Of a stretch of DNA of 64,000 nt, positions 54,460 through 62,735 are shown piece after piece. How positions within the stretch are numbered: position 1 is the first letter of the stretch; each line of letters opens with the position of its first letter. The stretch comes from Pontibacter ummariensis (GTDB lineage Bacteria; Bacteroidota; Bacteroidia; Cytophagales; Hymenobacteraceae), in NCBI RefSeq assembly GCF_900188175.1, contig NZ_FZOQ01000014.1:62001-126000 (forward strand), written 5' to 3'. Made by a program: the position numbers and the translations under genes. The notes beneath the pieces were generated by a model, which was not told the DNA's origin, did no database searches, and worked only from the letters and a program-made list of their open reading frames with translations.

Positions 54460-54978
54460 TCAGTCCCTTCCCGTAAACCAACCACTGTACATCACATAGT
54501 TGTTAGCTACTTTCTCCAGGCCTTCTACCTGCTCCTGGCTCAGCTGTTTTACCTTCCTGGCCGGGATACCCGCATAAATCCAGCCCGATTCGCACAAGGT
54601 ATTCTCCAACACGATGGCCCCTGCCGCCACAATACAGTTTTTCTGCACACGGGCATTGTCCATCACAATAGCCCCCATCCCGATCAGCACGTTATCCTCC
54701 ACCGTACAGCCGTGCACGATGGCTCTGTGCCCGATGGATACATTGTTTCCGATAGTTGTAGCTGCTTTCTGATAGGTACAGTGAATCACAGCCCCATCCT
54801 GGATGTTTGACTTATCCCCAATACGGATGCTGTTCACGTCGCCCCGAATCACGGCGTTAAACCATATCGAGCACTCACTGCCCAACACCACATCGCCTAC
54901 AATGGTAGCGTTGTCGGCTATAAAACATCCCTCGCCCATCTGGGGCCTTATACCTTTAACAGGAAGTATTACTGGCAT
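54460..54978 (-). CDS. Gamma-type carbonic anhydrase family protein
   Basis: 172 residues from MPVILPVKGIRPQMG, preceded by AAAAGAG; a longer start would add 15 unlike residues. The left-handed beta-helix hexapeptides run from about residue 18 to 140. Zinc-type His residues are in VIHCTYQ and SIGHRAIVHGC, and the RGDVNSIRIGDKSNIQDG block is typical of the YrdA/CaiE-like branch. Enzymatic activity is not certain for this branch. It is convergent with hemerythrin; the two stop codons touch with no spacer. Confidence 0.9.
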   Translation of the reverse strand: MPVILPVKGIRPQMGEGCFIADNATIVGDVVLGSECSIWFNAVIRGDVNSIRIGDKSNIQDGAVIHCTYQKAATTIGNNVSIGHRAIVHGCTVEDNVLIGMGAIVMDNARVQKNCIVAAGAIVLENTLCESGWIYAGIPARKVKQLSQEQVEGLEKVANNYVMYSGWFTGRD

Positions 54979-55033
54979 CTCTTTTAATTTTGATTGACTG
55001 AATTTTGAATAATTGGTCATCACTCCGCGTGAA

Positions 55034-55051
55034 GTACACGAACTTGTGTAC
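55034..55051. repeat. Palindrome upstream of the gamma carbonic anhydrase
   Basis: GTACAC-N6-GTGTAC, located 56 bp upstream of the gene start. Similar GTGTAC/GTACAC palindromes lie upstream of sod and of the lipoprotein in the nuo locus, with different spacing. Confidence 0.4.
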
Positions 55052-55080
55052 CTAAACCAAGCCCTGGACTGGTCCCTTCA

Positions 55081-56082
55081 CTACTTGCTAAAGGGAAGCA
55101 GGCGTTTCCAGGTACCCTTCATGTAATTGTACTTAAGGGTACTCGGCAGTGCTTTCCAGAAGTATTTGTTCACCTCCACGGCAAAACTGGGCTGCATGTA
55201 GCAATTAATCGTACAGCCCTCACAGGCGGGCAGCCGCCCCTCCTGCCGCTTTAACTCAGCTACCTCCTGGCTCCTGTACAGCGCAAGCAAGTTCCCTTTA
55301 ATAGGAAAGCGCTTGGTCCCTAAATGATAACAGGGCAACACCAGTTCATTCTCCGGCGATATAACCAGTGTCGTACTCGCCGCCTTACAAACAGGCTTCT
55401 CCACATGGTTGCCCCCGTCGCGTCGCAATTCCACAAAGCCCTCGTTGAGGTACACTTGCGGGCGCCGGCCAAAGGCTGCCAGGTAATCCAACTCCTCAGG
55501 GGTCAGGTTTTCGCCAGTCTCCACCTCGTTGTACTCGAAGGCAGGGTTTATAATGAGCAACAGCTTATTCGGCAGGATGATTTTCTGGTACACCTCCTCC
55601 AACTGGTGCAGGTTCTTCCGGAACACGGTAAACAGGATGTCTGGCCGCTCCCGCAACTCCTTGGCTACCTCTATAGACTTCATCACTAAGTCATAGCAAG
55701 GTACCCCACGGCCGGTGTCGTGTTCCTCCCTGTCAGCAGAGTCCAGCGAAAAATGCAGCATGTCTACTTTTCCCTTCAGCCGCTCTGCCAGCTTAGGATA
55801 GAGCATGCCGTTGGTGGTAAGCGTGGTAATAAACCCCATGTCATGCGCCATACCCAGCATGGCGTCTATCTGCCGGTGCAACAGCGGCTCTCCGCCTGTG
55901 AAATCTATCACCTGTACCCCCAAGCGTTTCAGATCCCGCAGGTTCTGCGCCACATCCTCTAACGTAATGTAAGGCGACGGTTTCTCCCAAATATCGCAGA
56001 ACGAGCACTTGGCATTGCAGCGGTAGGTAACATAGTAGTTGCAAAGCACAGGTCTGGAGGTAAGGCGCATAGTAGGGAGCAT
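55081..56082 (-). CDS. Radical SAM protein with C-terminal cysteine cluster
   Basis: 333 residues; the start may be Met1 or Met5. The radical SAM ligands are Cys22, Cys26 and Cys29 in RCNAKCSFCDIW, followed by FTGGEPLL near 62 and TTNGML near 91. The C-terminal part has further cysteines in KPVCKAAS, LPCYHLG and ACEGCTINCYMQ, consistent with a SPASM-like auxiliary cluster. The enzyme family modifies peptides, proteins or small molecules; no precursor peptide gene was found nearby. It lies upstream of the carbonic anhydrase on the same strand with a 102-bp gap. Confidence 0.88.
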   Translation of the reverse strand: MLPTMRLTSRPVLCNYYVTYRCNAKCSFCDIWEKPSPYITLEDVAQNLRDLKRLGVQVIDFTGGEPLLHRQIDAMLGMAHDMGFITTLTTNGMLYPKLAERLKGKVDMLHFSLDSADREEHDTGRGVPCYDLVMKSIEVAKELRERPDILFTVFRKNLHQLEEVYQKIILPNKLLLIINPAFEYNEVETGENLTPEELDYLAAFGRRPQVYLNEGFVELRRDGGNHVEKPVCKAASTTLVISPENELVLPCYHLGTKRFPIKGNLLALYRSQEVAELKRQEGRLPACEGCTINCYMQPSFAVEVNKYFWKALPSTLKYNYMKGTWKRLLPFSK

Positions 56083-56356
56083 GTAACATCAAAATTAGGA
56101 ATTATGTACGGGAAGCAAAGCGAAATGTCGGCCTGGCTCCCAGGCAGGACGTGTAACAGCACCTAAAAGCACAAGCCCCCTCCCCCTTGTTCTGGTGCTT
56201 TAAACTAAAAAACGTCTGCCCAACCTAATAAAAAGGAGTTTGTCTACGCTTTTAAGGATGTTATGAAGAAAACCTGGGGCTTCGTCTAAAATAGCTTTCA
56301 GAGTTCGCTGAAAGCATTACTTTTGCACCGCTCTGTTAAAGCAGGGCTAGAGTAAA
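56083..56356. other. Intergenic region upstream of RNA copy B
   Basis: About 270 bp between the radical SAM start and the RNA-like element. It includes an 8-bp hairpin GCTTTCAG/CTGAAAGC at 56294-56315. No gene was supported. Confidence 0.45.
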
Positions 56357-56457
56357 GGTATAACTTGTTTAAGGTGAGATGTAAGTAAGTTACCGTTCCT
56401 ATTATTCTATCTACTACCAAACGCAGAAGCCGCACCTCGTGTGGCTTCTGCTGTTTT
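56357..56457 (+). ncRNA. Candidate structured small RNA, copy B
   Basis: The stem GGT+AACTT (56357-56366, 2-nt bulge) pairs with AAGTT+ACC (56387-56394) around the 20-nt loop GTTTAAGGTGAGATGTAAGT, the same loop as copy A except for one base. A 13-bp terminator hairpin follows 28 nt later. It lies 77 bp upstream of an outer-membrane protein gene but ends in its own terminator, so it may be an independent RNA or a leader that ends early. Confidence 0.5.
56423..56457 (+). terminator. Terminator of RNA copy B
   Basis: A 13-bp stem GCAGAAGCCGCAC/GTGTGGCTTCTGC (one G-T pair) with loop CTC, then TGTTTT. Confidence 0.85.
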
Positions 56458-56533
56458 AGCTATACTAACGTGCAAAGCTGTCCGTTATGCGTAAGCAATA
56501 GCTTGGGTGTGAAAACAAAACTGTAGGAAGACT

Positions 56534-57142
56534 ATGAAAACGTTGATGATCGTGGCAGCAATTGTGCTGTCGACAGGTGTGGCTGCCAAGGCCCAGTTTT
56601 TTCAGGCCGGTGTTAAGGCTGGCCTTAGTACAACGAACGTTAAGGTAAGCGAAGTCCGCAACAATCCTTTACAGTATAAAAACCCGGAGAATGTGACCGG
56701 TTACCATGCCGGCTTCTTTGCCCGCTTACAGGTTGCCGGTATCTTTGTGCAGCCAGAGGCTCTCTTTACCTCTACAGGAGGCACCATAGAAGTGACTGAC
56801 AACTTTAACATCCAGAATGTGCAGGTAGAGGAGTTTGAGTTCGACCGGCTGGATGTACCTATCATGGTAGGGTATAACTTCTTTAAGGTACTGCGTGTGC
56901 AGGCCGGCCCTGTTATCTCCCAGCTCATAAGCGCCGAACAGGAAAATCAGGACATAGAAGAGTTTCTAAACAACTCCGATTGGGGCTACCAGGCGGGCAT
57001 AGGGATTGATGTGTGGAATCTGACTGCCGACGTGCGCTACGAACGCATAAACCGTGACTATACAAACACCCCGCAGCAGAGTGGCATGAAACTGCAAAAC
57101 GACCAGTTTGTCGTGAGCCTTGGCTATAAGCTGATTAAATAG
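56534..57142 (+). CDS. Outer-membrane beta-barrel (porin family) protein
   Basis: 202 residues. A signal peptide (MKTLMIVAAIVLSTGVAAKAQ) precedes a small eight-stranded barrel of the Bacteroidota PorT/OMP_b-brl_2 type: FQAGVKAGLSTTNVK, GYHAGFFARLQ, IFVQPEALFTSTGG, LDVPIMVGYNFFKVLRVQAGP and a last strand ending VVSLGYKLIK. The protein would sit in the outer membrane; its role is unknown. RNA copy B with its own terminator lies just upstream. Confidence 0.88.
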   Translation: MKTLMIVAAIVLSTGVAAKAQFFQAGVKAGLSTTNVKVSEVRNNPLQYKNPENVTGYHAGFFARLQVAGIFVQPEALFTSTGGTIEVTDNFNIQNVQVEEFEFDRLDVPIMVGYNFFKVLRVQAGPVISQLISAEQENQDIEEFLNNSDWGYQAGIGIDVWNLTADVRYERINRDYTNTPQQSGMKLQNDQFVVSLGYKLIK

Positions 57143-57258
57143 GCGGGGAGTTGCCGCAAACAAGGTGTGTTTACCCTAATTCCGGACCAGTCCTGGTGGG
57201 TGGTTTCGCAAATATGGCGTAAAAGCCATATCTTAGCCGATAGTCAAAGTCTAAAAGC

Positions 57259-58152
57259 ATGATCCCTGCCCTTCGTCCCGGTGATAAAATCGCCATTGTT
57301 GCCACTGCCCGAAAAATTACCCTTCCTGAGATAGAATTAGCTATCCGGACCTTCAAGGACTGGGGACTGCAGGTAATATTAGGAGAGAGCATCGGGGCCA
57401 GCTACAATTACTTTGCCGGGAATGATGCCTTGCGCCTGCAGGACCTGCAGCAGATGCTGGATAATGACAGCATCAAGGCCATTATCTGCGCCCGTGGTGG
57501 TTATGGCACAACCCGCATCATTGACCAGGTAGACTTTACTATATTTCAGCAACACCCCAAATGGCTGGTAGGCTTTAGTGATGTAACCGCACTGCACAGC
57601 CACATTCACAACCTGGGCTTAGAGAGCATACATGCTATTATGCCGCTACTCTTCCCCAAAGAAGGCACTGCAGATTCGATCGAAACGCTGCGCCGTGTAC
57701 TGTTTGGAGAAGATGTGGTTTATACGGCCGCTCCACATGCCTTTAACCGCACAGGAACAGCCATTGGACAGTTGGTAGGTGGCAACCTATCCATGCTACA
57801 CACCCTTACAGGCACCCGCTCCGACATTAGCACAGAGGGCAAAATCCTGTTTCTCGAAGACTTGTGTGAATACCTGTACCATGTGGACCGCATGATGGTA
57901 CACATGGACCGCAGCGGTAAACTGGAAAACCTGGCAGGCCTTGTGATCGGCGATATGAGTGATATGAATGATACCCCCGTTCCTTTTGGTAAAACCGCTT
58001 ACGAGATCATATTAGAGCACACAGGCAAATACAACTATCCTGTTGCCTATGGGTTCCCGGTTGGGCACGAGCCACTGAACCTGGCATTAATTTGCGGCAG
58101 GGAAACAGCACTGGCTGTAAGTGAGAGCGGAGTGCAGTTAACCTATTGCTAA
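57259..58152 (+). CDS. LD-carboxypeptidase (S66 family)
   Basis: 297 residues. The S66 nucleophile Ser107 is in GFSDVTALH, the family RGGYG is at residues 79-83, the catalytic Glu is probably in LFLEDLCEYLYHVDRM near 202 and the His in GFPVGHEPLNLAL near 275. It cleaves the terminal D-alanine from muropeptide tetrapeptides in peptidoglycan recycling. No signal peptide is visible, so a cytosolic enzyme is expected. A gap of 116 bp separates it from the upstream barrel gene. Confidence 0.93.
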   Translation: MIPALRPGDKIAIVATARKITLPEIELAIRTFKDWGLQVILGESIGASYNYFAGNDALRLQDLQQMLDNDSIKAIICARGGYGTTRIIDQVDFTIFQQHPKWLVGFSDVTALHSHIHNLGLESIHAIMPLLFPKEGTADSIETLRRVLFGEDVVYTAAPHAFNRTGTAIGQLVGGNLSMLHTLTGTRSDISTEGKILFLEDLCEYLYHVDRMMVHMDRSGKLENLAGLVIGDMSDMNDTPVPFGKTAYEIILEHTGKYNYPVAYGFPVGHEPLNLALICGRETALAVSESGVQLTYC

Positions 58153-58387
58153 AAAAGCTTTAAACGCGAGCGCTTTTTCTTTTAAGGCGTTCAGAGGGGT
58201 TAGTTACCTGTTACACCAGCATCTTCCCTGACTACTGCCCCTATAAAAACAAAAAGCCACATTACTGCGGCAGGTAAAAGTTTTACTAACAAAAAGAAGA
58301 ACAGTAAAGGCTTTAGTATCCGAGCACTTCCGTCACCGGGGCTTTTCAGAAGGCCACGGCGATGGAAATGCTCGGGCTTCTCTGGGT

Positions 58388-58609
58388 CTATGAATTCTCC
58401 TCCTCATCTTCTGACGATTCTTTCTTTCGTTCTTCAGGCGGAGTATCTGTAATGTTCCCGAATTCATCCACATAAGCTATCATCTCAGCCAGGCTTCCTC
58501 CCGTAGAGTTTTCCTGACGCTCTAACTTACGCTCCAGTTTTGCTTCTTTCTTTTTCGCTTTCTTCTTCTCGCGTTGCTTCTTCATGAACGTGTTCTGCGA
58601 TCTACCCAT
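58388..58609 (-). CDS. Small lysine-rich protein related to a domain found with cold-shock proteins
   Basis: 73 residues from MGRSQNTFMKKQREK. It has a strongly basic helix (KKQREKKKAKKKEAKLERKL, about 9-28), then the conserved-looking SLAEMIAYVDEFGNITDTPPEE and an acidic tail. In Bacteroidota the pattern of a basic helix plus YVDEFGNxTxTPP occurs in front of a cold-shock domain or as a separate neighbour of cold-shock genes; this is from memory of the family and was not searched. No cold-shock gene is in the window. Nucleic-acid binding is a guess from charge. Confidence 0.72.
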   Translation of the reverse strand: MGRSQNTFMKKQREKKKAKKKEAKLERKLERQENSTGGSLAEMIAYVDEFGNITDTPPEERKKESSEDEEENS

Positions 58610-59022
58610 AGTTAGTTTGTTTAAGTGATACATTTGCCCCGGTCTTGGCTTACTTATGATATCTTAACCTGAAAAGGAAAAGGGCATAAGGCAGGGGCTT
58701 ACAATTGATATATAGCACCAGGATGACAGTCATCCTGGCTAAGGCGGTCAAGGGCTGTAACGGCAAGTGTACTGGGCACTGGAGGCTGTTACGCAAACCT
58801 TCTCCGCTGCATTCCTGATGTGTAAAGCCGGTTTGACTTTTCAGACACCCTTAAGGTTTTGCAAAAACTGTACCTCCCTTAAGGGTAATTGGAAAAAAAT
58901 AAGGCCCGATTAACGGCGAAGCGAAATTACGGGATCAAGTATTGACTGTTTCCACTACGAAGATAGGAATTTTTACGCTTCAATCCAATTCCCGGTCAGT
59001 ACTGTAGCCCCTCAGTAGGCCT
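58610..59022. other. Intergenic region upstream of the lysine-rich gene
   Basis: 413 bp with no supported gene. It contains a short inverted repeat around 58720-58740 (AGGATGAC/GTCATCCT) and CTTAAGGTTTTG/CCTTAAGGG-like repeats near 58850-58890, neither with a known role. Confidence 0.4.
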
Positions 59023-59730
59023 TCAGGCTACCTTATCGATGCCCTCTTCCCGCACATCATGGTAATAATTACAAATGCTGTTAAGTACACATTTTTCACA
59101 TTTGGGACTGCGCCATGTACAGATCCTTTGGCCATGCCACAGTAAGTGTATGTGAAAGTTGTACAATTCCACAGGATCTTTTGGTAGCAGCTGCAGAAGT
59201 ACCTCATGGGCTTTATTGGGTGTTACCTTGGCCCCGATAAGCCCCACCCGTTGGCTTACCCTGTGCACGTGCGTGTCCACCGGAAGGATGGGCTTCTTAA
59301 AGTTAAAGAGCAGCAGCAAGGAAGCCGTTTTCAGCCCGACACCTGGCAGGCTTGTCAGCCACTCCATTGCTTCCTCCACAGGCATTTCCTCTAAAAAGTC
59401 GATGCTTATCTCCCCTCTTTTATCCTTTATAATTTTCAGTGTCTCCTGAATTTGCGGTGCTTTCTGCCCCGGGTAGCGGGTAGTAGCAATTGCATCGGCT
59501 AACTCCTCAAACGGTGCCTGCATCACCCCTTCCCAGTCGCCGAAGCGCTCCAGCATGGTATAGTAGGCCTTTTCTTCATCTTTGTGGTTTGTCCGGTGCG
59601 AGAGCATAGTGGAGATAAGCTCATGCATAGGGTCGCGGCGGTTCTTCAACTCCAGCCGCTTGTAGGCCTCGTTTAGCATGTCATGTGTCAGCAGCGTCTT
59701 TTCCTCGACAGGCAGTTCTTTTGCATCCAT
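59023..59730 (-). CDS. nth: Endonuclease III-like DNA glycosylase
   Basis: 235 residues. The helix-hairpin-helix LPGVGLKTASLLL carries the catalytic Lys, and the catalytic Asp is in PVDTHVHRVSQRVGL. The [4Fe-4S] ligands are C-x6-C-x2-C-x5-C in CTWRSPKCEKCVLNSIC. It removes oxidised pyrimidines in base-excision repair and cuts abasic sites. The N-terminal ~20 residues are an extra leader relative to E. coli Nth. A second true Nth may exist elsewhere, so the paralogue class is uncertain. Confidence 0.88.
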   Translation of the reverse strand: MDAKELPVEEKTLLTHDMLNEAYKRLELKNRRDPMHELISTMLSHRTNHKDEEKAYYTMLERFGDWEGVMQAPFEELADAIATTRYPGQKAPQIQETLKIIKDKRGEISIDFLEEMPVEEAMEWLTSLPGVGLKTASLLLLFNFKKPILPVDTHVHRVSQRVGLIGAKVTPNKAHEVLLQLLPKDPVELYNFHIHLLWHGQRICTWRSPKCEKCVLNSICNYYHDVREEGIDKVA

Positions 59731-59960
59731 AAGCAGGTGTTTCGGTGGGTTCTATCTGTACGGCCTTCCTCCTGCATCTGTTAGCCAAGTTCCTTTAGAG
59801 AGGCTAACTTTTTGAATGGCAATAGCTTTCAAAGTGCTGTTATCAGTATGGCTGACAGCGGGCGCAGCGGCATAAATATAATTATACACACAACTATTTT
59901 AACCACGAATCGATATATGTGTTAATCTAACCTTAACATCCGGTGTTTGCACACTGGTAT

Positions 59961-60656
59961 ATGCGTATGCGAATTAAGTTTTTAGGAACAGGTGGCGCCT
60001 TCGACACAGACTACCTGAACTCTGCTGCTCTTTTGGAGTTCCGGGGCATAACCCTCCTGATAGACTGTGGATTTACTGTTTTCCCGACACTAGTGAGCAA
60101 GAACCTGGTGCAGAAGGTAGACCATGTTATCTTAACACACCTGCACAATGACCACTGCGGTAGCCTGGCTACTTTTCTGCTCTACAAAAGCATTGTGGAA
60201 AAAAGCAAAAAGCCTGTTATCCTCTATCCGTCGGAACAGTTTAAGCAACAATTAACTTCCTTCCTGAGAATACAGCTGAAAGAACCTGAAAAATATGCCG
60301 AATTCGTGCCCCTGGATCAGTTTGAGGGAGTCATTGCTGTAGATACCTATGGCCAGCACTCCGAGGGCCTGCAAACGTACTCTTACATTTTTGATAACGA
60401 TTCCCGTATCGTCTATTCCGGCGATTTGGGTAAACCCGATGTCCTCTTTGAGAAACTAGAACGCCTGCCAGCAAAGGAGACCTGCGTTTTTCATGATATT
60501 ACCTTTAACCCGGAAAATACCGGCCACACCTATTACAAGAAGCTGTTACCGTATTTGAACGGCAAGGAAATGTACGGCTACCATTGCGACCCGACACAAA
60601 GCCCTCCCGATAACCCCATTCGTCTGGTTTTCTTTCAGCCACACTTGATGGCTTAA
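59961..60656 (+). CDS. MBL-fold metallo-hydrolase
   Basis: 231 residues from the ATG at 59961 (MRMRIKFLGTGG); the start two codons later is equally possible and a GTG upstream is unlikely. The fold begins IKFLGTGGAFDTDYLNSA and has the metal motif HLHNDH (about residues 76-81), a YGQHSEG strand near 140, SGDLGKPD near 160 and a late HC in YGYHCDP. It resembles RNase Z-like or ArsA-type small MBL hydrolases, cytosolic; the substrate is unknown. It converges on the first OmpA lipoprotein across a terminator. Confidence 0.87.
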   Translation: MRMRIKFLGTGGAFDTDYLNSAALLEFRGITLLIDCGFTVFPTLVSKNLVQKVDHVILTHLHNDHCGSLATFLLYKSIVEKSKKPVILYPSEQFKQQLTSFLRIQLKEPEKYAEFVPLDQFEGVIAVDTYGQHSEGLQTYSYIFDNDSRIVYSGDLGKPDVLFEKLERLPAKETCVFHDITFNPENTGHTYYKKLLPYLNGKEMYGYHCDPTQSPPDNPIRLVFFQPHLMA

Positions 60657-60680
60657 AAGTTAGAGTTTAGCGGCTATGCA

Positions 60681-60716
60681 CAAAAAAGCCGGCCGCACAA
60701 AGGCACGGCCGGCTTG
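60681..60716. terminator. Terminator between the MBL hydrolase and OmpA lipoprotein 1
   Basis: A 10-bp GC-rich stem AAGCCGGCCG/CGGCCGGCTT with a 10-nt loop. On the minus strand it is followed by TTTTGTG, so it ends the OmpA gene best. Confidence 0.85.
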
Positions 60717-60736
60717 TAAAACGCTTTGATCTGAAA

Positions 60737-61444
60737 TTATAGTTCGCCTCGCTCTGCGGCTCTTTTCATTTTCTCATTGGCAAAGATCGCAATCTCCACC
60801 CGGCGGTTCTGAGCACGGCCTGCCGCTGTCGTGTTATCAGCCACTGGCTGGTCGAAGGAGTAGCCTTGGGTTTGCAGGCGGCTACGGTCTACACCCAAAG
60901 AGGCCGCATAATCGGCTACCGCCTGTGCCCGACGCTCTGACAGGCGCTGGTTATACTCCCGGGTACCCGTGTTATCTGTATGGCCCTCTATCAGGATGTT
61001 CGTGTCCGGGTACTTTTTCAGTGTCTCGGCAAGCTCCGCAATCTCGGTGCGGGCCTTGGGCTGCAGTTCAGCAGAGTTCGTTTCAAACAGGATGCCTGAA
61101 TCAAAGGTAAGCTTGATACCTTCGCCAACGCGCTCTACCTCAGCATTCTCCAGGTCTCGCTCCAGCTCCTCTGCCTGCTTGTCCATTTGCCGCCCGATAA
61201 TTGCTCCAGTGGCCCCCCCCACGGCAGCACCGATAATAGCACCGGCAGCAGTATTACCGGCCACTCTACCTACTACACCGCCGACCACAGCACCGGAGCC
61301 GGCACCAATGATACCGCCTTTAGCTGTTTTGCTCATGCCACGGTCATCATCTGTGCTGTCTGCGCCTACCTGGCTCGTATTGCAGGAACTTAGCAGTACG
61401 GCGAGTATAGCAAAAATTGATAAAAAGTTTCTCAGGTTCTTCAT
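60737..61444 (-). CDS. OmpA-family lipoprotein with glycine-zipper domain (copy 1)
   Basis: 235 residues from MKNLRNFLSIF; an ATG three codons upstream is possible. The lipobox LLSSC at about residue 21 makes it a lipoprotein. A glycine-zipper stretch GGIIGAGSGAVVGGVVGRVA...GAAVGGATGAIIG (about 45-85) is followed by a short coiled segment and a C-terminal OmpA domain with SGILFETNSAEL, ILIEGHTDNTG and RRAQAVADYAASLGVDRSRL, which binds peptidoglycan. It anchors the outer membrane to the wall. It is a close paralogue of the next gene. Confidence 0.93.
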   Translation of the reverse strand: MKNLRNFLSIFAILAVLLSSCNTSQVGADSTDDDRGMSKTAKGGIIGAGSGAVVGGVVGRVAGNTAAGAIIGAAVGGATGAIIGRQMDKQAEELERDLENAEVERVGEGIKLTFDSGILFETNSAELQPKARTEIAELAETLKKYPDTNILIEGHTDNTGTREYNQRLSERRAQAVADYAASLGVDRSRLQTQGYSFDQPVADNTTAAGRAQNRRVEIAIFANEKMKRAAERGEL

Positions 61445-61690
61445 AGTTCTCATCTTTAGTCCAAATCAGGCCTTTTAATCCAGTGGCCCATACTTCTACT
61501 TAAGTTTTTAAGCATTCCATTTGTACCATACGAGCTCCTGTTACTTTACTGGTTTGAGGCAACAGGCACTGGCTTTCAGCACCTCGTATGACACCTTTTA
61601 TCCTTAAACGCACCAGTATTTACCGGGTTTTTAATGCAAGATGCCTTTATAACTTCTCTTGATATGTTACAAACGGGAGCACATTAGCCA
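61445..61690. other. Intergenic region between the two OmpA lipoprotein genes
   Basis: About 250 bp holding the promoter of copy 1. A direct TAnnTTTG match was not found. No other feature. Confidence 0.4.
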
Positions 61691-61738
61691 CCAAAAAACA
61701 ATGCCTGCCAACTTACGCTGGCAGGCATTGTTTTTTGG
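61691..61738. terminator. Long perfect terminator hairpin of OmpA lipoprotein 2
   Basis: A perfect 20-bp stem CCAAAAAACAATGCCTGCCA/TGGCAGGCATTGTTTTTTGG with an 8-nt loop. Internal A and T runs make it work in both directions. Confidence 0.92.
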
Positions 61739-61755
61739 TTAGGTTATGCAGTAGC

Positions 61756-62502
61756 TTATCTTACCTGGCCGCTCTCTGCGGCTTCCTTCAGTTCTTCGTT
61801 TGCAACGATAATGATCTCTACGCGGCGGTTCTGTGCGCGGCCTTCTGCTGTCGTGTTGTCGGCAATTGGCTGATCATAGCTATAGCCTTTTGCCTGCAAA
61901 CGCGATCCGTCTACGCCAAGGCTACGGGCGTAAGCAGCCACAGCTTCGGCACGACGCTCAGAAAGACGCTTGTTTAACTCATAAGAGCCGGTGTTATCGG
62001 TGTGCCCTTCTATAATCACATCGGTCCCCTGGTACTCTTGCAGGGTCTTAGCCAGCTTCTCGATGTCACGCTTCGCACCGGCGCTCAGTTCGGCAGAGTT
62101 GATGTTAAACAGGATGCCAGAATCAAAGTTAACGCGGATAGCCTCACCTACACGCTCTACTTTGGCGCTTTCCATGCTGCGCTCCAACTCTTCGGCCTGC
62201 TTGTCCATGCGACGACCGATTACGGCACCCGTAGCACCACCTACGGCAGCACCAACAATAGCACCGGCAGCAGTATTGCCCAGCCTGTTACCAATCAGGC
62301 CACCGATCACGGCGCCACCGCCAGCCCCGATCAGACCGCCTTTGGTTGTTTTGTTCATTCCCTGTTTATCGCCTTCCGCTGTTTTCGCCTGTGTTGTTCT
62401 CTCTGTATTACCTGAGCCAGCCAGTGGAGCTGTCGACTGGCAAGAGCTGAAAAGCATAGTAGCGGCTAACAGGGAGCTTAAGGAGAGTTTTAAAAATTTC
62501 AT
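61756..62502 (-). CDS. OmpA-family lipoprotein with glycine-zipper domain (copy 2)
   Basis: 248 residues from MKFLKLSLSSLLAATM; the frame is open 23 codons farther but that part lacks a signal peptide. The lipobox is LFSSC near residue 21. The order is the same as copy 1: Thr/Gly linker, glycine zipper GGLIGAGGGAVIGGLIG...GAAVGGATGAVIG, DKQAEELERSMESA segment and OmpA domain with SGILFNINSAEL, VIIEGHTDNTG and RRAEAVAAYARSLGVDGSRL. The two proteins are nearly collinear, so they arose by tandem duplication. Confidence 0.93.
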   Translation of the reverse strand: MKFLKLSLSSLLAATMLFSSCQSTAPLAGSGNTERTTQAKTAEGDKQGMNKTTKGGLIGAGGGAVIGGLIGNRLGNTAAGAIVGAAVGGATGAVIGRRMDKQAEELERSMESAKVERVGEAIRVNFDSGILFNINSAELSAGAKRDIEKLAKTLQEYQGTDVIIEGHTDNTGSYELNKRLSERRAEAVAAYARSLGVDGSRLQAKGYSYDQPIADNTTAEGRAQNRRVEIIIVANEELKEAAESGQVR

Positions 62503-62667
62503 GGTCTTGTGTGTAAAGTTCTTACAAATACTAATTAGGGTTCTTGTTTTTACTTCTGCATGGGTTTCCATACTTACTACTACAAACGCAACTCCTGTGC
62601 CAGAATTATTGCCGACCCTCAGTATATTTTATATAGTGTATATTACCTTAAGTATGAAGCACTTCTA

Positions 62668-62711
62668 AACAGCGAGGCCTGTCTCCGTGCACAGAGACAG
62701 GCCTCGCTGTT
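62668..62711 (-). terminator. Terminator of accD
   Basis: An 18-bp stem AACAGCGAGGCCTGTCTC/GAGACAGGCCTCGCTGTT-like (62668-62685/62694-62711) with an 8-nt loop, 25 bp after the accD stop on the minus strand. Confidence 0.85.
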
Positions 62712-62735
62712 AGTATAAAGCTTACAGGGATTGCG

